Shown: positions 36,283-46,078, numbered from the stretch's first letter. The stretch: 64,000 nucleotides of DNA from UBA1672 sp050633645 (GCA_050633645.1 JBOEGX010000001.1:124001-188000); one strand, 5' to 3'. Program-made: numbers and translations. The notes: generated by a model not told the origin, from the letters alone.

Positions 36283-37641
36283 TTACGCTATTTTATCTTC
36301 TACGGTTTGTATTTCGCCTGTTAATGAATTATCAAAAGCATTTGTAATTTTTACATTGATGATATTGCCGATGAGGCGTTCATTGCCTGTGACATAGACG
36401 GATTGAGAATAGGGGCTGCGGCCGCCAATTTGGCCTGTTTTTTTGCCTTTTTTGTCGAATAGGATAGGCATGGTTAGGCCTTCGCAGGTTTTGTTGAAGG
36501 TGGATTGTTGTTCGTTAATCAGGGCTTGGAAGCGTTGAAGGCGATCAGACGCAATGTGGTCGGGGACGAGGGCTGCTTGGAGGCTTGCGGCGGGTGTTCC
36601 CGGGCGAGCGCTATATTTGAATGAATAGCATGAGGCATAGCCGACATCCCGTGCGAGTTGCATAGACGCCTCAAAATCTTCTTCGGTTTCACCAGGGAAG
36701 CCGATAATAAAATCAGATGAGAATGCTATTTCAGGGCGAGTTTTCCTAAGTTTTGCGATGATGTCGCGATATAAATCGGCTTTATGTTTTCTGTTCATGG
36801 CTTCAAGGATACGATCAGAACCACTTTGAACGGGGAGGTGTAGGAATGGCATCATTTTCGGCAGAGCATGCGCCGCGATGAGGTCATCATCCATATCGCG
36901 TGGGTGTGATGTGGAGTATCTTATGCGCTCTAATCCATCAATGTCATTAATTGCGTGAATGAGTTGTGCAAAGCCCCATGTTTTACCGTCGGGGCCGATT
37001 CCGTGATAGGCGTTTACATTTTGGCCGAGGAGCATGATTTCTAATGCCCCTTGATCAACGAGCCGATGGGCTTCGTCGATGACGCTTTGCGCGGGGCGGG
37101 AATATTCTGCGCCGCGTGTGTATGGAACAACGCAAAATGTACAAAATTTATCGCAGCCCTCCTGGATTGATAGGAAGGCCGATGCGCCCTCTATTGTGTG
37201 TTCTTTGGGTAAATGGTCGAATTTTGAAATGCTTGGGAATTCTGTGTTGACGACGCGGTCATCGCCGCTTGCCTTTAATACCATTTCGGGTAATTCATGA
37301 TAGGTTTGGGGGCCGAAAACAAGGTCTACATAGGGTGCACGTTCAAGGATAAAGTCACCTTCGGCTTGGGCAACGCAGCCTGCAACAGCGATGATCATTT
37401 TCTCGCCTTTGGATTCCTTGGCTTCTTTATGTTGGCGCAGGCGGCCAAGTTCGGAAAAAACTTTATCTGTTGCTTTTTCACGAATATGGCAAGTGTTCAA
37501 GATCATCATATCTGCGCCTTCTGGTACATCTACGGTTTTATATCCAAGGGAGGCAAGTATATCCGTCATGCGGTTGCTGTCATAGACATTCATCTGACAG
37601 CCCCAAGTTTTGATATAGAGTTTCTTTTGTGCGTGTGCCAT
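36283..37641 (-). CDS. miaB: tRNA-2-methylthio-N6-dimethylallyladenosine synthase MiaB
   Basis: MiaB is a radical-SAM methylthiotransferase acting on A37 of tRNAs. The 452-residue protein has the UPF0004 N-terminal cluster cysteines (TWGCQMN, LNTCHIRE, VAGCVAQ), the radical-SAM cysteines in CDKFCTFCVVP (C-x3-C-x2-C) and a C-terminal TRAM domain. The start at 37641 (MAHAQKKLYIKTWGC) fits the family; an ATG at 37689 would add 16 residues. It needs two iron-sulfur clusters, which the SUF system upstream can supply. Confidence 0.96.
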   Translation of the reverse strand: MAHAQKKLYIKTWGCQMNVYDSNRMTDILASLGYKTVDVPEGADMMILNTCHIREKATDKVFSELGRLRQHKEAKESKGEKMIIAVAGCVAQAEGDFILERAPYVDLVFGPQTYHELPEMVLKASGDDRVVNTEFPSISKFDHLPKEHTIEGASAFLSIQEGCDKFCTFCVVPYTRGAEYSRPAQSVIDEAHRLVDQGALEIMLLGQNVNAYHGIGPDGKTWGFAQLIHAINDIDGLERIRYSTSHPRDMDDDLIAAHALPKMMPFLHLPVQSGSDRILEAMNRKHKADLYRDIIAKLRKTRPEIAFSSDFIIGFPGETEEDFEASMQLARDVGYASCYSFKYSARPGTPAASLQAALVPDHIASDRLQRFQALINEQQSTFNKTCEGLTMPILFDKKGKKTGQIGGRSPYSQSVYVTGNERLIGNIINVKITNAFDNSLTGEIQTVEDKIA

Positions 37642-37743
37642 GGTAAATTGCTTTTGGTTTTTGTTATCAATATGTGTGACATAAACCATAAAAATACACC
37701 AGAAATCAAGCGTTTTAGTGCTTGTCTCTATCGGATAATAAAA

Positions 37744-38685
37744 ATGAAAAAAATGATTCTAGCCTTGCAGCCTTTATTGGCGAATGAAATGCATATTTTG
37801 GAAAATGAATTTAGCGTTCTTCGTCTTTGGGAAAGTCGTGAGCCAGAGGATGATTTGCGGGCGTATGCTCATGATATTGCAGGGGTTTTGTCGACCTATA
37901 ACAGTGCGGGGGTTAGTGAGCGGTTGATGCGGGCTTTGCCTAATCTTGAAATCATATCTCAGTTTGGTGTTGGGTTTGATAATATTGATGTAGCGGCGGC
38001 GAAGGCGCGTGGTGTTGTGGTGACCAATACGCCTGATGTTTTGACCGATGATACGGCGGATGTTGCGATGTTTTTATTGCTGAATATTGCGCGCCGCGCG
38101 GTGGAGGCGGATATGTTTGTGCGTGTTGGGCGTTGGAAATCGGGGGCGATGCCTCTTTCCACCTCGGTTTCGGGGAAGACGGTTGGAATTGTTGGGCTTG
38201 GCCAAATAGGAATGGCGATTGCGAAGCGGGCGCAGGCGTTTAACACAAAGGTGATTTATCATGGGCGTAATCAAAAGGATGTGCCATATGTGTATTATGA
38301 ATCACTGATTGAGATGGCGCGGGAGTGTGATTTTTTGGTTTTGGCGTGTGCGGGTGGGGATGAGACGCGGCATTTAATTGATTTAGATATTCTTAAGGCG
38401 TTGGGCGTGAACGGGTATCTTATTAATATTGCGCGGGGCAGTGTTGTGAATGAAGATGACTTGCTTATTGCCCTTCGGAATAAGACGATTGCAGGGGCTG
38501 GGCTTGATGTTTTTGCGGATGAGCCCAATGTGCCTGAGGCCATGCTTACTATGGACAATGTTGTATTATCGCCGCATGTTGGTTCGGCGACACTTGAAAC
38601 GCGATCAAAAATGGGGCAGCTTGTTATTGATAATTTACTTGCACATTTTGGTGGTAAGCCGTTATTAACTCCTGTTATAATTTGA
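37744..38685 (+). CDS. D-2-hydroxyacid dehydrogenase (glyoxylate/hydroxypyruvate reductase type)
   Basis: The 313-residue protein belongs to the NAD(P)-dependent D-isomer 2-hydroxyacid dehydrogenases. It has the dinucleotide loop GLGQIG (151-156) and catalytic Arg231 (NIARGSVV), Glu260 (ADEPNVPE) and His278 (LSPHVGSAT). The FGVGFDNIDV block resembles the glyoxylate/hydroxypyruvate reductases, so those substrates are likely but not certain. The frame is open far upstream across miaB on the other strand; ATG 37744 gives the family N-terminus. Confidence 0.92.
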   Translation: MKKMILALQPLLANEMHILENEFSVLRLWESREPEDDLRAYAHDIAGVLSTYNSAGVSERLMRALPNLEIISQFGVGFDNIDVAAAKARGVVVTNTPDVLTDDTADVAMFLLLNIARRAVEADMFVRVGRWKSGAMPLSTSVSGKTVGIVGLGQIGMAIAKRAQAFNTKVIYHGRNQKDVPYVYYESLIEMARECDFLVLACAGGDETRHLIDLDILKALGVNGYLINIARGSVVNEDDLLIALRNKTIAGAGLDVFADEPNVPEAMLTMDNVVLSPHVGSATLETRSKMGQLVIDNLLAHFGGKPLLTPVII

Positions 38686-38712
38686 GTGTTACTTTTTTAT
38701 CAAGGTTTTGTT

Positions 38713-39192
38713 ATGCGATTTTTATCTTTATTCGTTTTGTTTTTATTTGTTTTCTCTAATGTATCTGTTGCGGCGGGATGCTATGGCGCGCGGGAGGCGG
38801 AGGCAGAGCAGGGGATTCGTATTCATAGTGAATTGATGGTTATTGGTTTGAATTGTGCACATATGGCGGATGCGAATGGGAATAACCTTTATCTTGAGCA
38901 TAAAAAGTTTACGAATAAGCATGAAAAACTTTTTGCAAAATATGAAATTATTTTAATGGAATATATGCGTAAGAATGGTGATCGTAGCCCTGAAAAATCT
39001 ATGCATACCTTACGGACTAATTTCGCCAATAAAATATCAAGTGATGCAGCGAAAATGCGCCCTGATATTTTTTGCAAGACATATTCATCACGCATTGAAA
39101 AAGCAACCAAAATGGATGATATTTCTGTGCGTAAATGGGCGGCTCTACCGTTTAAGGGGCATCCTGTATCTCAGCCGATGTGTGAGGGTTGA
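38713..39192 (+). CDS. Secreted hypothetical protein
   Basis: The 159-residue protein begins with a signal peptide (hydrophobic 4-17, cleavage near VAA at 19-21). The mature part is helical with four cysteines (GCYGA, LNCAHM, IFCKTY and a C-terminal one), likely two disulfides. No family is recognised. It starts 28 bases after the dehydrogenase gene and may share its transcript; an in-frame ATG at 38686 would add nine residues in front of the signal peptide. Confidence 0.7.
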   Translation: MRFLSLFVLFLFVFSNVSVAAGCYGAREAEAEQGIRIHSELMVIGLNCAHMADANGNNLYLEHKKFTNKHEKLFAKYEIILMEYMRKNGDRSPEKSMHTLRTNFANKISSDAAKMRPDIFCKTYSSRIEKATKMDDISVRKWAALPFKGHPVSQPMCEG

Positions 39193-39251
39193 TTCTTCCT
39201 ACTATCCCTAACTTTTTGATTTTTCTGGATAACATCGTGAATTTTCCTGTG

Positions 39252-39273
39252 CTGCCTTTTTACTTGAAGGCAG
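39252..39273 (+). other. Hairpin in the leader of the AGCS transporter gene
   Basis: CTGCCTT (39252-39258) and AAGGCAG (39267-39273) form a perfect 7-base stem with an 8-base loop. It may terminate the preceding gene weakly or regulate the transporter. No T-run follows. Confidence 0.35.
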
Positions 39274-39316
39274 ATGTACTATCATTTCCCAGAATTGTTT
39301 TTGGGGACGTTTTTAT

Positions 39317-40762
39317 ATGAGTTTAGATAAAGACATTAATGCTGTGTTTGAGCCAGTGGCAGGCGTCGCATCGTCGGTTGTATTTTACTCTGTTCCATTG
39401 ATTGATGGTCTGGATGTTAAGTTGATTCTGATTTGGCTTTCTTTTGCGGCGGTATTTTTCACGATATATCTTGGTTTTATTAATTTGCGGTTGTTCCCTC
39501 GTGCTGTGAAATTGCTTTTTGGTAAGGGGATGGAAACGTGTAAGGACGGTGAAATTAGCCAGTTTCAAGCGTTGATGGCTTCTTTGTCGGGGACGGTCGG
39601 CCTTGGAAATATTAGTGGCGTTGCGATTGCAATTTCTGTTGGTGGGCCGGGCGCGGTTTTTTGGATGACTGTCATGGGGTTTCTTGGGATGTCATCAAAG
39701 TTTGCGGAAGTTATGCTTGGCGTGAAATACCGTATTCATCCAGATCCAATGAAGCATCCACACATGGTTGCGGGTGGGCCGATGTATTATCTGAAGGAGG
39801 CCTTTGCCAGTCGTAATATGCGCGGTGTGGGTTCGTTCTTTGCGATTATGTTTGCGGTTTTTTGCGTTATTGGTGCGATTGGTGGTGGTAATATGTATCA
39901 GGCCAATCAAGCGTATAAACAGGTTCTTGTCGCAACGGGCGGCGATACCAGTGTTTTAAGTAATTATGGTTGGGCATTTGGCTTGTTGCTGTCTGTTCTT
40001 GTTGGTGCGGTTATTATTGGTGGACTTAAATCTATTGCGGGGGTTGCGTCAAAGCTCGTTCCATTTATGGCGGGGATTTATATTTTATCAGGGTTGATTG
40101 TGATTGGTTTGAATATTGGAGAATTGCCTGCGGCGTTTTCTACGATTATTAGTATGGCGTTTTCGACCGAGGCGGGTCTTGGTGGCTTGCTTGGCGGGTT
40201 ATTGGTTGGTGTTCAAAGGGCTGCATTTTCGAATGAGGCAGGGCTTGGGTCTGCGTCTATTGTTCAATCTACGACGAATACTGATGGTCCTGTTGGGACG
40301 GGGGCTGTTGCGATGCTTGGGCCATTTATTGATACGATAATCATTTGCAATATCACGGCGCTTGTTATTGTCATCAGCGGTGTATATACGCAGGCAGATG
40401 GTATTGCGGGGGTTGAGCTTACCTCTTTGGCGTTTGAAACGGGTATTCCAAATTTTAAATATATTTTGACGGTCGCGGTGTTGTTGTTTGCTTATTCTAC
40501 GATGATTAGTTGGTATTATTGTGGAGCGGTGTGTTTCCGTTATCTTTTCGGGGAGAGGGACCGTATTGAGAATCTGTTCAAAATTTTCTTTTGCTCTTGT
40601 ATTGTTGTTGGCGCGGCGGCGGAGCTTGGTAATCTTATTAATTTTGCGGATGCGGCAATGATGTCTATGGCTATACCTAATATTTTGGGGCTTTATTTGT
40701 TTGCACCTGAAATCAAAAGGGATGTTAAGGAATATATGCAACGTCTTAAAAAATCAGAATAA
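39317..40762 (+). CDS. Sodium:alanine/glycine symporter (AGCS family)
   Basis: The 481-residue membrane protein fits the AGCS family, which imports alanine or glycine with sodium. Landmarks are the SLSGTVGLGNISGVA block (near 88-102), GGPGAVFWM, KYR after the third segment, and RAAFSNEAGLGSAS in the middle, which is the AGCS signature. About ten or eleven membrane segments can be seen. Substrate choice cannot be read. No neighbour suggests a pathway. Confidence 0.93.
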   Translation: MSLDKDINAVFEPVAGVASSVVFYSVPLIDGLDVKLILIWLSFAAVFFTIYLGFINLRLFPRAVKLLFGKGMETCKDGEISQFQALMASLSGTVGLGNISGVAIAISVGGPGAVFWMTVMGFLGMSSKFAEVMLGVKYRIHPDPMKHPHMVAGGPMYYLKEAFASRNMRGVGSFFAIMFAVFCVIGAIGGGNMYQANQAYKQVLVATGGDTSVLSNYGWAFGLLLSVLVGAVIIGGLKSIAGVASKLVPFMAGIYILSGLIVIGLNIGELPAAFSTIISMAFSTEAGLGGLLGGLLVGVQRAAFSNEAGLGSASIVQSTTNTDGPVGTGAVAMLGPFIDTIIICNITALVIVISGVYTQADGIAGVELTSLAFETGIPNFKYILTVAVLLFAYSTMISWYYCGAVCFRYLFGERDRIENLFKIFFCSCIVVGAAAELGNLINFADAAMMSMAIPNILGLYLFAPEIKRDVKEYMQRLKKSE

Positions 40763-40864
40763 TTTACCTTTTGTAAAACTCTATTGATTACACTGCGAGT
40801 TGATACCATAATGTTTGTGAATATAGTTTTTGGTAAGTGATTAAATATACAGAGGTAAAATCAA

Positions 40865-41821
40865 GTGAGTGGACCAAGTAGCCTTATAAATACCAAGTTT
40901 TGCGAAGGTATATCTGATATCTCGGATAGTTATGCAGGATTTATCATTGACCAATGGGGGGTTCTTCATGATGGGGAGCGTGCCTATGATGGTGTTATTG
41001 ATTGTCTTACCGAGCTTAGGAGGCGCAAAAAACATGTTATCATTCTTTCAAATTCAGGGAAGCGCGCGGAAAAAAACGCAGATCGTATGAATGATTTGGG
41101 TATTACGCCTGACTTATACAATGATATCATTACCTCTGGTGAAGTAACGTGGAGGGGGCTTGACCAGCAATCTGATGGCTATTTTAAAAATATAGGTAAA
41201 AAATGTGTCATCATTAGCCGTGGCGGTGATCGTTCTATTGTTGATGGGCTTGATGTTGAGGTTGTTGATGATCCGAAGGATGCGAATTTTTTGATTATCA
41301 GTGGGAGTGATGCCCCTGAAAAGACGATGGAAGATTATGAGTCTTTATTGAAGGCATCTGCGCGGTACAAGTTGAAAGCCATTTGTGCTAATCCTGATAG
41401 TTTAGGTATTATGGGTGGTCGGAATATTATGGGGCCGGGTTCTATTGCTGCGCGCTATAAGGATTTTGGTGGTATTGTTGAATATATCGGTAAGCCGCAC
41501 CAACCTATTTTTCAACATTGTATTCGTATATTACAGGAAAATGATATTTACCCAGGCCAAACTGTTATGATTGGCGATACGATGGCACATGATATTCTTG
41601 GTGGGTCGCTTGTGAATATTGATACATGTCTTGTGAAGCGTGGAATTCATTCATCAGTGTTTAAGCATTGTGAGAATCCTGCGGAAGTTGATAAGGCATT
41701 GGATGTGTTGGTGCGCCAATATAACAATGTGCGTCCGAAGTATTTGGTGGATAATATGATTTGGGGTAAGGCTTTGCCTGATCGTAAGCATAAAAAGCGC
41801 CCGAGCAGGGCTAAGGCCTAG
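40865..41821 (+). CDS. HAD-superfamily class IIA hydrolase (NagD-like)
   Basis: The 318-residue protein is a HAD phosphatase with a class IIA cap. The nucleophile Asp29 is in IIDQWGVLHDG; the Ser/Thr motif is ILSNSGKR, and the acidic motif is GDTMAHDILGG. This DQWGVLHDG subtype is common in alphaproteobacteria, where the substrate is unknown. The start is GTG at 40865 with GAGGT eight bases upstream. It converges on the patatin gene with a 4-base overlap. Confidence 0.9.
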   Translation: MSGPSSLINTKFCEGISDISDSYAGFIIDQWGVLHDGERAYDGVIDCLTELRRRKKHVIILSNSGKRAEKNADRMNDLGITPDLYNDIITSGEVTWRGLDQQSDGYFKNIGKKCVIISRGGDRSIVDGLDVEVVDDPKDANFLIISGSDAPEKTMEDYESLLKASARYKLKAICANPDSLGIMGGRNIMGPGSIAARYKDFGGIVEYIGKPHQPIFQHCIRILQENDIYPGQTVMIGDTMAHDILGGSLVNIDTCLVKRGIHSSVFKHCENPAEVDKALDVLVRQYNNVRPKYLVDNMIWGKALPDRKHKKRPSRAKA

Positions 41822-42822
41822 GTTTCGCAGGCATCAATTTCGTTCTGATTATTATTGAAATATGCCTCACTGACTTCGGGGCGCAGTAATACACTCATTG
41901 CTGCTTTAATATCAGGAATTAGTTTTTCTGTTGCTTCTTCACCAAGTTGTATTAGTTCTTCTGCTTTTTCGAACTCTAATAATCCGATATGGCCTATTGG
42001 TGGCTTAATGTGAATATCAGGTGGCTCTCCTGCAAGGCGTGATCTGGTTAAGCGATCTTGTATAATGGATAGGCCAGATACCATAACGCCAAATAAACTA
42101 GGGTGGGTTGCGTTTTCCCTACGGAACAAGCGTCTTGAGATTGCATTGCTTAGGAACGGTTTTTGCGCCTCTGGTGTTACGTCATCGTTGTTGAATACAT
42201 CGAAACCAGTCACTGTTTGGTAGCTTGTTCCTGGTTTTGTTGATTTGCCAATGAGGTCTGTGTTTAGGTCTATGGCGATTGTCATTCTAGCACCTAGAGC
42301 CTGACATGGTGATATTGGGCACGGATTGACCAATGCGCCATCAACAAGGTGTCGTTCATCATGATAGACGGGAGGGAATACGCCGGGTAGTGCGAATGAT
42401 GCGGTTAGGGCTTCTATTAGCTCTCCTTTTCTCATCCATACTTCGTGGCCTGTTGCGAGATCGGTGGCTATGCATATAAGAGGGTGAGGAAGGTCTGAGA
42501 ACTCCATGCCTTCGAAGTGTTGTTCCAGCGTTTCTCTTAATTTTTTACCGCCGATCAGGCCCGCGCTGCGAACGCGGAAGTCTAGATATGAAAATATCTT
42601 ATAACGGTTTAAAGATAGTGCCCATTCTTCGAAATCATCAAGTTTTCCTGCGAGATAGCAGCCGCCAACAACCGATCCTATTGATGTGCCAGCAACAAGA
42701 GATGGATATATTCCGTGGCGATTTAATGTCTTTAACGCACCAATATGGGCAAATCCGCGTGCCATGCCCCCACCGAGTGCGAGGGCCAAATTTGGTTGTC
42801 CGTTTTGTACGCTAAATGACAT
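41818..42822 (-). CDS. Patatin-like phospholipase (RssA/NTE type)
   Basis: The 334-residue protein has the patatin elements: the oxyanion loop GGGMARG (17-23), nucleophile Ser47 in GTSIGS and the catalytic Asp161 in VDGALVNP. It should hydrolyse acyl ester bonds of phospholipids. There is no signal peptide, so it probably works in the cytoplasm or at the inner membrane. It lies divergent from the MsbA-like gene across 141 bases that contain no gene. Confidence 0.92.
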   Translation of the reverse strand: MSFSVQNGQPNLALALGGGMARGFAHIGALKTLNRHGIYPSLVAGTSIGSVVGGCYLAGKLDDFEEWALSLNRYKIFSYLDFRVRSAGLIGGKKLRETLEQHFEGMEFSDLPHPLICIATDLATGHEVWMRKGELIEALTASFALPGVFPPVYHDERHLVDGALVNPCPISPCQALGARMTIAIDLNTDLIGKSTKPGTSYQTVTGFDVFNNDDVTPEAQKPFLSNAISRRLFRRENATHPSLFGVMVSGLSIIQDRLTRSRLAGEPPDIHIKPPIGHIGLLEFEKAEELIQLGEEATEKLIPDIKAAMSVLLRPEVSEAYFNNNQNEIDACET

Positions 42823-42963
42823 TTATGCTCCTGCTCGACAGAGTGATAACTTTAATCTATTCTATATTTATGTTTAAATTGTAACATATAAATGTATAAA
42901 AAATATATAACAAGTCCTGCTGCAGTGCCGCAGAAAAATAATTGATATAGTGAAGTAAATCAA

Positions 42964-44709
42964 ATGAATAGAGGTAAAACTTTAAACCTTATGAGGCGGA
43001 TAATTTGTGATTATCTGTTGCCATATAAATTGCAGGTGTTTGTGGCTGTTTTTTTTATGGCTGTTGCAGCGGCGATGACGGCGGCGATTGCTGCGCTTAT
43101 GCAACCAATATTGGATGATGTGTTGAATGAGGGTAAAGAGGAGTTTATTATTCCTGTTGCGGTTGGTTTGTCAGTTGCATTTGCTGCACGTGGGATAACG
43201 ACTTATATTCATACGATTTTGATGAATAAGACGGGGCAATCTATTGTTGCAGATATCCAGCGCCAGCTTTTTTCACATTCTTTGGGTATGGATATGGCTT
43301 TCTTTCATGCCAATCCCAGTGGGCAAATGATTTCACGCGTAGTGAATGACGTTAGTGTGATGCGTGCCGCGGTTACGGATACGCTTACGGGGTTTGGAAA
43401 AAGTTTTTTTACGCTCATCTTTTTGATTGGCGTTATGTTTTATCGTGATTGGTTTTTGACGCTGTCTGCTTTTATTGTGTTTCCGCTGTTGACGGTGTTT
43501 GTTATCTATATTGGTAAGCGCCTTCGTAAGGTTTCTAATAACATTCAATCTGAAATGGGGGGATTGTCTGACCTTCTATCGCAAAGCTTTCAGGGGGTGC
43601 GTCTTATCAAGGCCTATGGGATGGAGCAGCATGAAGCGCGCAAAATTGGAGTGGCCATTGATAAGGTTCGGGATTTGAACATCAAATCGGTGAAGCTTGG
43701 GACGTTATCGACACCTGTGAATGAGTTTATTGTCGGGCTTATTTTTGCGGGAATTATAATTTACGGGGGGTATGGTGTTATTGAAGGGCATACGAGCGCG
43801 GGGGAGTTGGGTTCGTTTTTGGCTGCGTTTATTATGGCGTATGAGCCGATGAAAAAATTGGCAAAACTTAATAATTCTTTGCAAGTTGGTTTGGGGGCGT
43901 CTGATCGCGTATTTTCTATTCTTGATGATCGTCCGCAGATCGTGAATAAGGTTGATGCGAAAAGTGTTAAAATAGACACTCCGTCTTTGCATTTTAAGGA
44001 TGTTTGTTTTTCATATGAGGGGGAGGATGTTAGTGCGCTTAATAATATTTCCTTTGATATTATGGCGGGGAAAGTGACGGCTTTGGTTGGCGCATCTGGT
44101 GGCGGGAAAAGTACGATTATGAATCTTATTCCACGTTTTTATGATGTGGGCGATGGGGCCATTAAAATTGATGATTATGATATTCGTGACGTTACAATGA
44201 CGTCTTTACGTGCGCATATTGCGCTTGTTTCGCAAGATATCACGATTTTTAATGAAACCATCATGGATAATATTCGTTATGGGCGCGAGGGCGCGAGTGA
44301 TGATGAGGTTATTGCGGTGGCGAAGATGGCGGCGGCACATGAGTTTATTGAAGGGTTTGATGATCGGTATGACACGATAGTGGGTGAAGATGGTACGCGC
44401 CTGTCGGGTGGGCAGCGTCAAAGGATTTCGATTGCGCGGGCGATGTTGCGTGATGCGCCGATATTGCTTTTGGATGAGGCGACCTCTGCGCTTGATAATG
44501 AGTCTGAGAAACTGGTGCAGGAGGCGTTGCAAAAGCTTGAGAAGGGGCGCACAACACTTGTTATCGCTCACCGGCTTTCTACTGTGCAAAAAGCCGATCT
44601 TATTATTGTTTTGGATCAGGGGGCGATTGTTGAGCGCGGCACGCATGACGAGCTTATGGTGTTGGATGGGGTATATGCGGGAATGTATAAGACGGGTATG
44701 AAAGATTGA
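42964..44709 (+). CDS. msbA: MsbA-like ABC exporter (lipid A flippase type)
   Basis: The 581-residue half-transporter has an N-terminal membrane domain with six segments and a C-terminal ATPase: Walker A GASGGGKS (376-383), signature LSGGQRQR (480-487) and Walker B LLLDEATSAL (501-510). Length and domain order match MsbA, the inner-membrane flippase for lipid A, although other lipid exporters look alike. No lpxK or waaA gene is adjacent. It starts with a GAGGT-containing site. Confidence 0.85.
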   Translation: MNRGKTLNLMRRIICDYLLPYKLQVFVAVFFMAVAAAMTAAIAALMQPILDDVLNEGKEEFIIPVAVGLSVAFAARGITTYIHTILMNKTGQSIVADIQRQLFSHSLGMDMAFFHANPSGQMISRVVNDVSVMRAAVTDTLTGFGKSFFTLIFLIGVMFYRDWFLTLSAFIVFPLLTVFVIYIGKRLRKVSNNIQSEMGGLSDLLSQSFQGVRLIKAYGMEQHEARKIGVAIDKVRDLNIKSVKLGTLSTPVNEFIVGLIFAGIIIYGGYGVIEGHTSAGELGSFLAAFIMAYEPMKKLAKLNNSLQVGLGASDRVFSILDDRPQIVNKVDAKSVKIDTPSLHFKDVCFSYEGEDVSALNNISFDIMAGKVTALVGASGGGKSTIMNLIPRFYDVGDGAIKIDDYDIRDVTMTSLRAHIALVSQDITIFNETIMDNIRYGREGASDDEVIAVAKMAAAHEFIEGFDDRYDTIVGEDGTRLSGGQRQRISIARAMLRDAPILLLDEATSALDNESEKLVQEALQKLEKGRTTLVIAHRLSTVQKADLIIVLDQGAIVERGTHDELMVLDGVYAGMYKTGMKD

Positions 44710-44719
44710 GGCGGTATCT

Positions 44720-44830
44720 ATGCCGAAGCAATTTGTTAGTATTCCTGATGCGGGGCATAACGATTTGTATGATTATGGATTGCAGGAATATGTGATTGAA
44801 TTTTTGTCTGGTCTTTCGGATGGGAACTAA
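44720..44830 (+). pseudogene. C-terminal relic of an alpha/beta hydrolase
   Basis: The 36-codon ORF reads like the last strand and helix of an alpha/beta hydrolase: a strand, then IPDAGHNDL with the catalytic-His pattern, then YGLQEYVIEFL as the final helix. The nucleophile and acid parts are absent; the frame closes upstream with a stop at 44699-44701 inside msbA. It looks like what remains after deletion of most of a hydrolase gene, probably with msbA at the break. It could also still be translated as a small protein. Confidence 0.6.
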
Positions 44831-44871
44831 GGATAATACGAATCGTGTTGGTTATTAATGGAGTGTAGGGA

Positions 44872-45333
44872 ATGCCCTGTCATGCAGCTGTAAGCAAAAA
44901 TGTTATAATTATTTCTGAGGATGATACGGTTGATAGTGTTTTGAGGGCAATGAGTAAGTCTAAGGCTAGTGTTGCGATTGCCCTTAATTCAGGAGGGGGG
45001 GTGGATGGTGTCCTTTCTAAAAAGATACTTCTAAAAAGTCTTATTCCTGTGTCTGTTGCGATGGCTGGTGGTGTGCAAATTGATGTTAAGGTTGCCGCGG
45101 CGCCTGGTGTTTCAAAAAGATATGGTAATATATTGCCTTTGCCTGTTTCTGAGGTGATGGAGCGAAAGCCCCACACTTTATTACCAGATAGTCCCATATG
45201 GGAGGGGGTAGCGCATTTGACAAAATACTCTAGCCCTGTTTTGATAGTCGATGATAAGGGAAAGTATTTTGGTGCGATGACCTATGATTCCCTTTTAAGC
45301 CATTTGGCTGAGGCTTTGCCCGCGGATGGGTGA
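44872..45333 (+). CDS. CBS-domain pair protein
   Basis: The 153-residue cytoplasmic protein has two CBS repeats: the first covers about 5-60 (EDDTVDSVLRAM, GVDGVLSKKIL), the second about 88-145 (VSEVMERKPHTLLPDSPIWEG, PVLIVDDKGKYFGAMTYDSLL). Paired CBS domains bind adenine nucleotides and regulate partner proteins. No catalytic domain is attached and no partner is obvious. The DUF192 gene follows at 24 bases. Confidence 0.85.
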   Translation: MPCHAAVSKNVIIISEDDTVDSVLRAMSKSKASVAIALNSGGGVDGVLSKKILLKSLIPVSVAMAGGVQIDVKVAAAPGVSKRYGNILPLPVSEVMERKPHTLLPDSPIWEGVAHLTKYSSPVLIVDDKGKYFGAMTYDSLLSHLAEALPADG

Positions 45334-45356
45334 TTTTCGATTTTAAGGAGCATAAT

Positions 45357-45932
45357 ATGATTAAATATTGCGTAGCTCTTCTTGGTTTTATAGGATTTTT
45401 TCTCTTTTCTTTTGCGTTTGAGCATGGTGTTTTTGCTGATGGTGGGGCGGTTAAAATTCCTCCGCCTATAGAGGGGGTGCCTCCTGAGGTTTTTAATTCA
45501 CCACAAGTCCTCGATTCTAAAGTTATTCAAGTGGTTACTTCTGATGGTGTTGATCGTAGTTTTAATGTTGAAATTGCTGATAGTGAAGAAGAGCGTCGAA
45601 TTGGTATGATGTTTCGGACGGATGTTCCCGTGGGTACAGGAATGCTTTTTGTTTTTGATAATGATGCGGAAAGACATTTTTGGATGAGGAATACACTCGT
45701 ACCGCTTGATATTATTTTTATTAGAGGGGATGGGGTTATTATTAAAATCCATCACAGCGCCGAACCTAAAAGCCTTCGATTGCTGCCTTCTGAGGCTAAG
45801 GCGAGGGGGGCGTTGGAACTTTATGGTGGTGAGGCATTGAAAAATAATATCAATATAGGTGATAGGGTTATTTACAACGTTTTTAATGGTGGCGTTGTCA
45901 ATGATGTGCAAGGTGATAATGGGATAGAATAA
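45357..45932 (+). CDS. Exported DUF192 family protein
   Basis: The 191-residue protein starts at an ATG with a clear AAGGAG site; an upstream GTG at 45330 is less likely. It has an N-terminal hydrophobic signal (5-20) and then a DUF192 domain (about 60-170) with the motifs RRIGMMFRT, GMLFVFDND, FWMRNTLVPLDIIFI and the terminal ELYGG block. DUF192 proteins are periplasmic and lack a proven function. A tRNA-Pro gene follows. Confidence 0.88.
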   Translation: MIKYCVALLGFIGFFLFSFAFEHGVFADGGAVKIPPPIEGVPPEVFNSPQVLDSKVIQVVTSDGVDRSFNVEIADSEEERRIGMMFRTDVPVGTGMLFVFDNDAERHFWMRNTLVPLDIIFIRGDGVIIKIHHSAEPKSLRLLPSEAKARGALELYGGEALKNNINIGDRVIYNVFNGGVVNDVQGDNGIE

Positions 45933-46001
45933 GGAAGGTTTTTCTTCTTTATTCTCTTGCTCATTTAGAAAACATCGTGTAAAACCCCCTTTATCTTTCG
46001 T

Positions 46002-46078
46002 CGGAGCGTAGCGCAGCCTGGTAGCGCACCTGTTTTGGGAACAGGGGGTCGGAGGTTCGAATCCTCTCGCTCCGACCA
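46002..46078 (+). tRNA. tRNA-Pro (TGG)
   Basis: The 77-base cloverleaf has acceptor arms CGGAGCG and CGCTCCG, anticodon loop TTTGGGA with anticodon TGG, T-arm GGTTCGAATC and an encoded CCA at 46076-46078. It should read all CCN proline codons by wobble. Confidence 0.97.

Noticed and set aside
37297..37743. Long in-frame extension upstream of the 2-hydroxyacid dehydrogenase.
   Set aside because: It is antisense to miaB, has no ribosome binding site and no family match; ATG 37744 gives the normal N-terminus.
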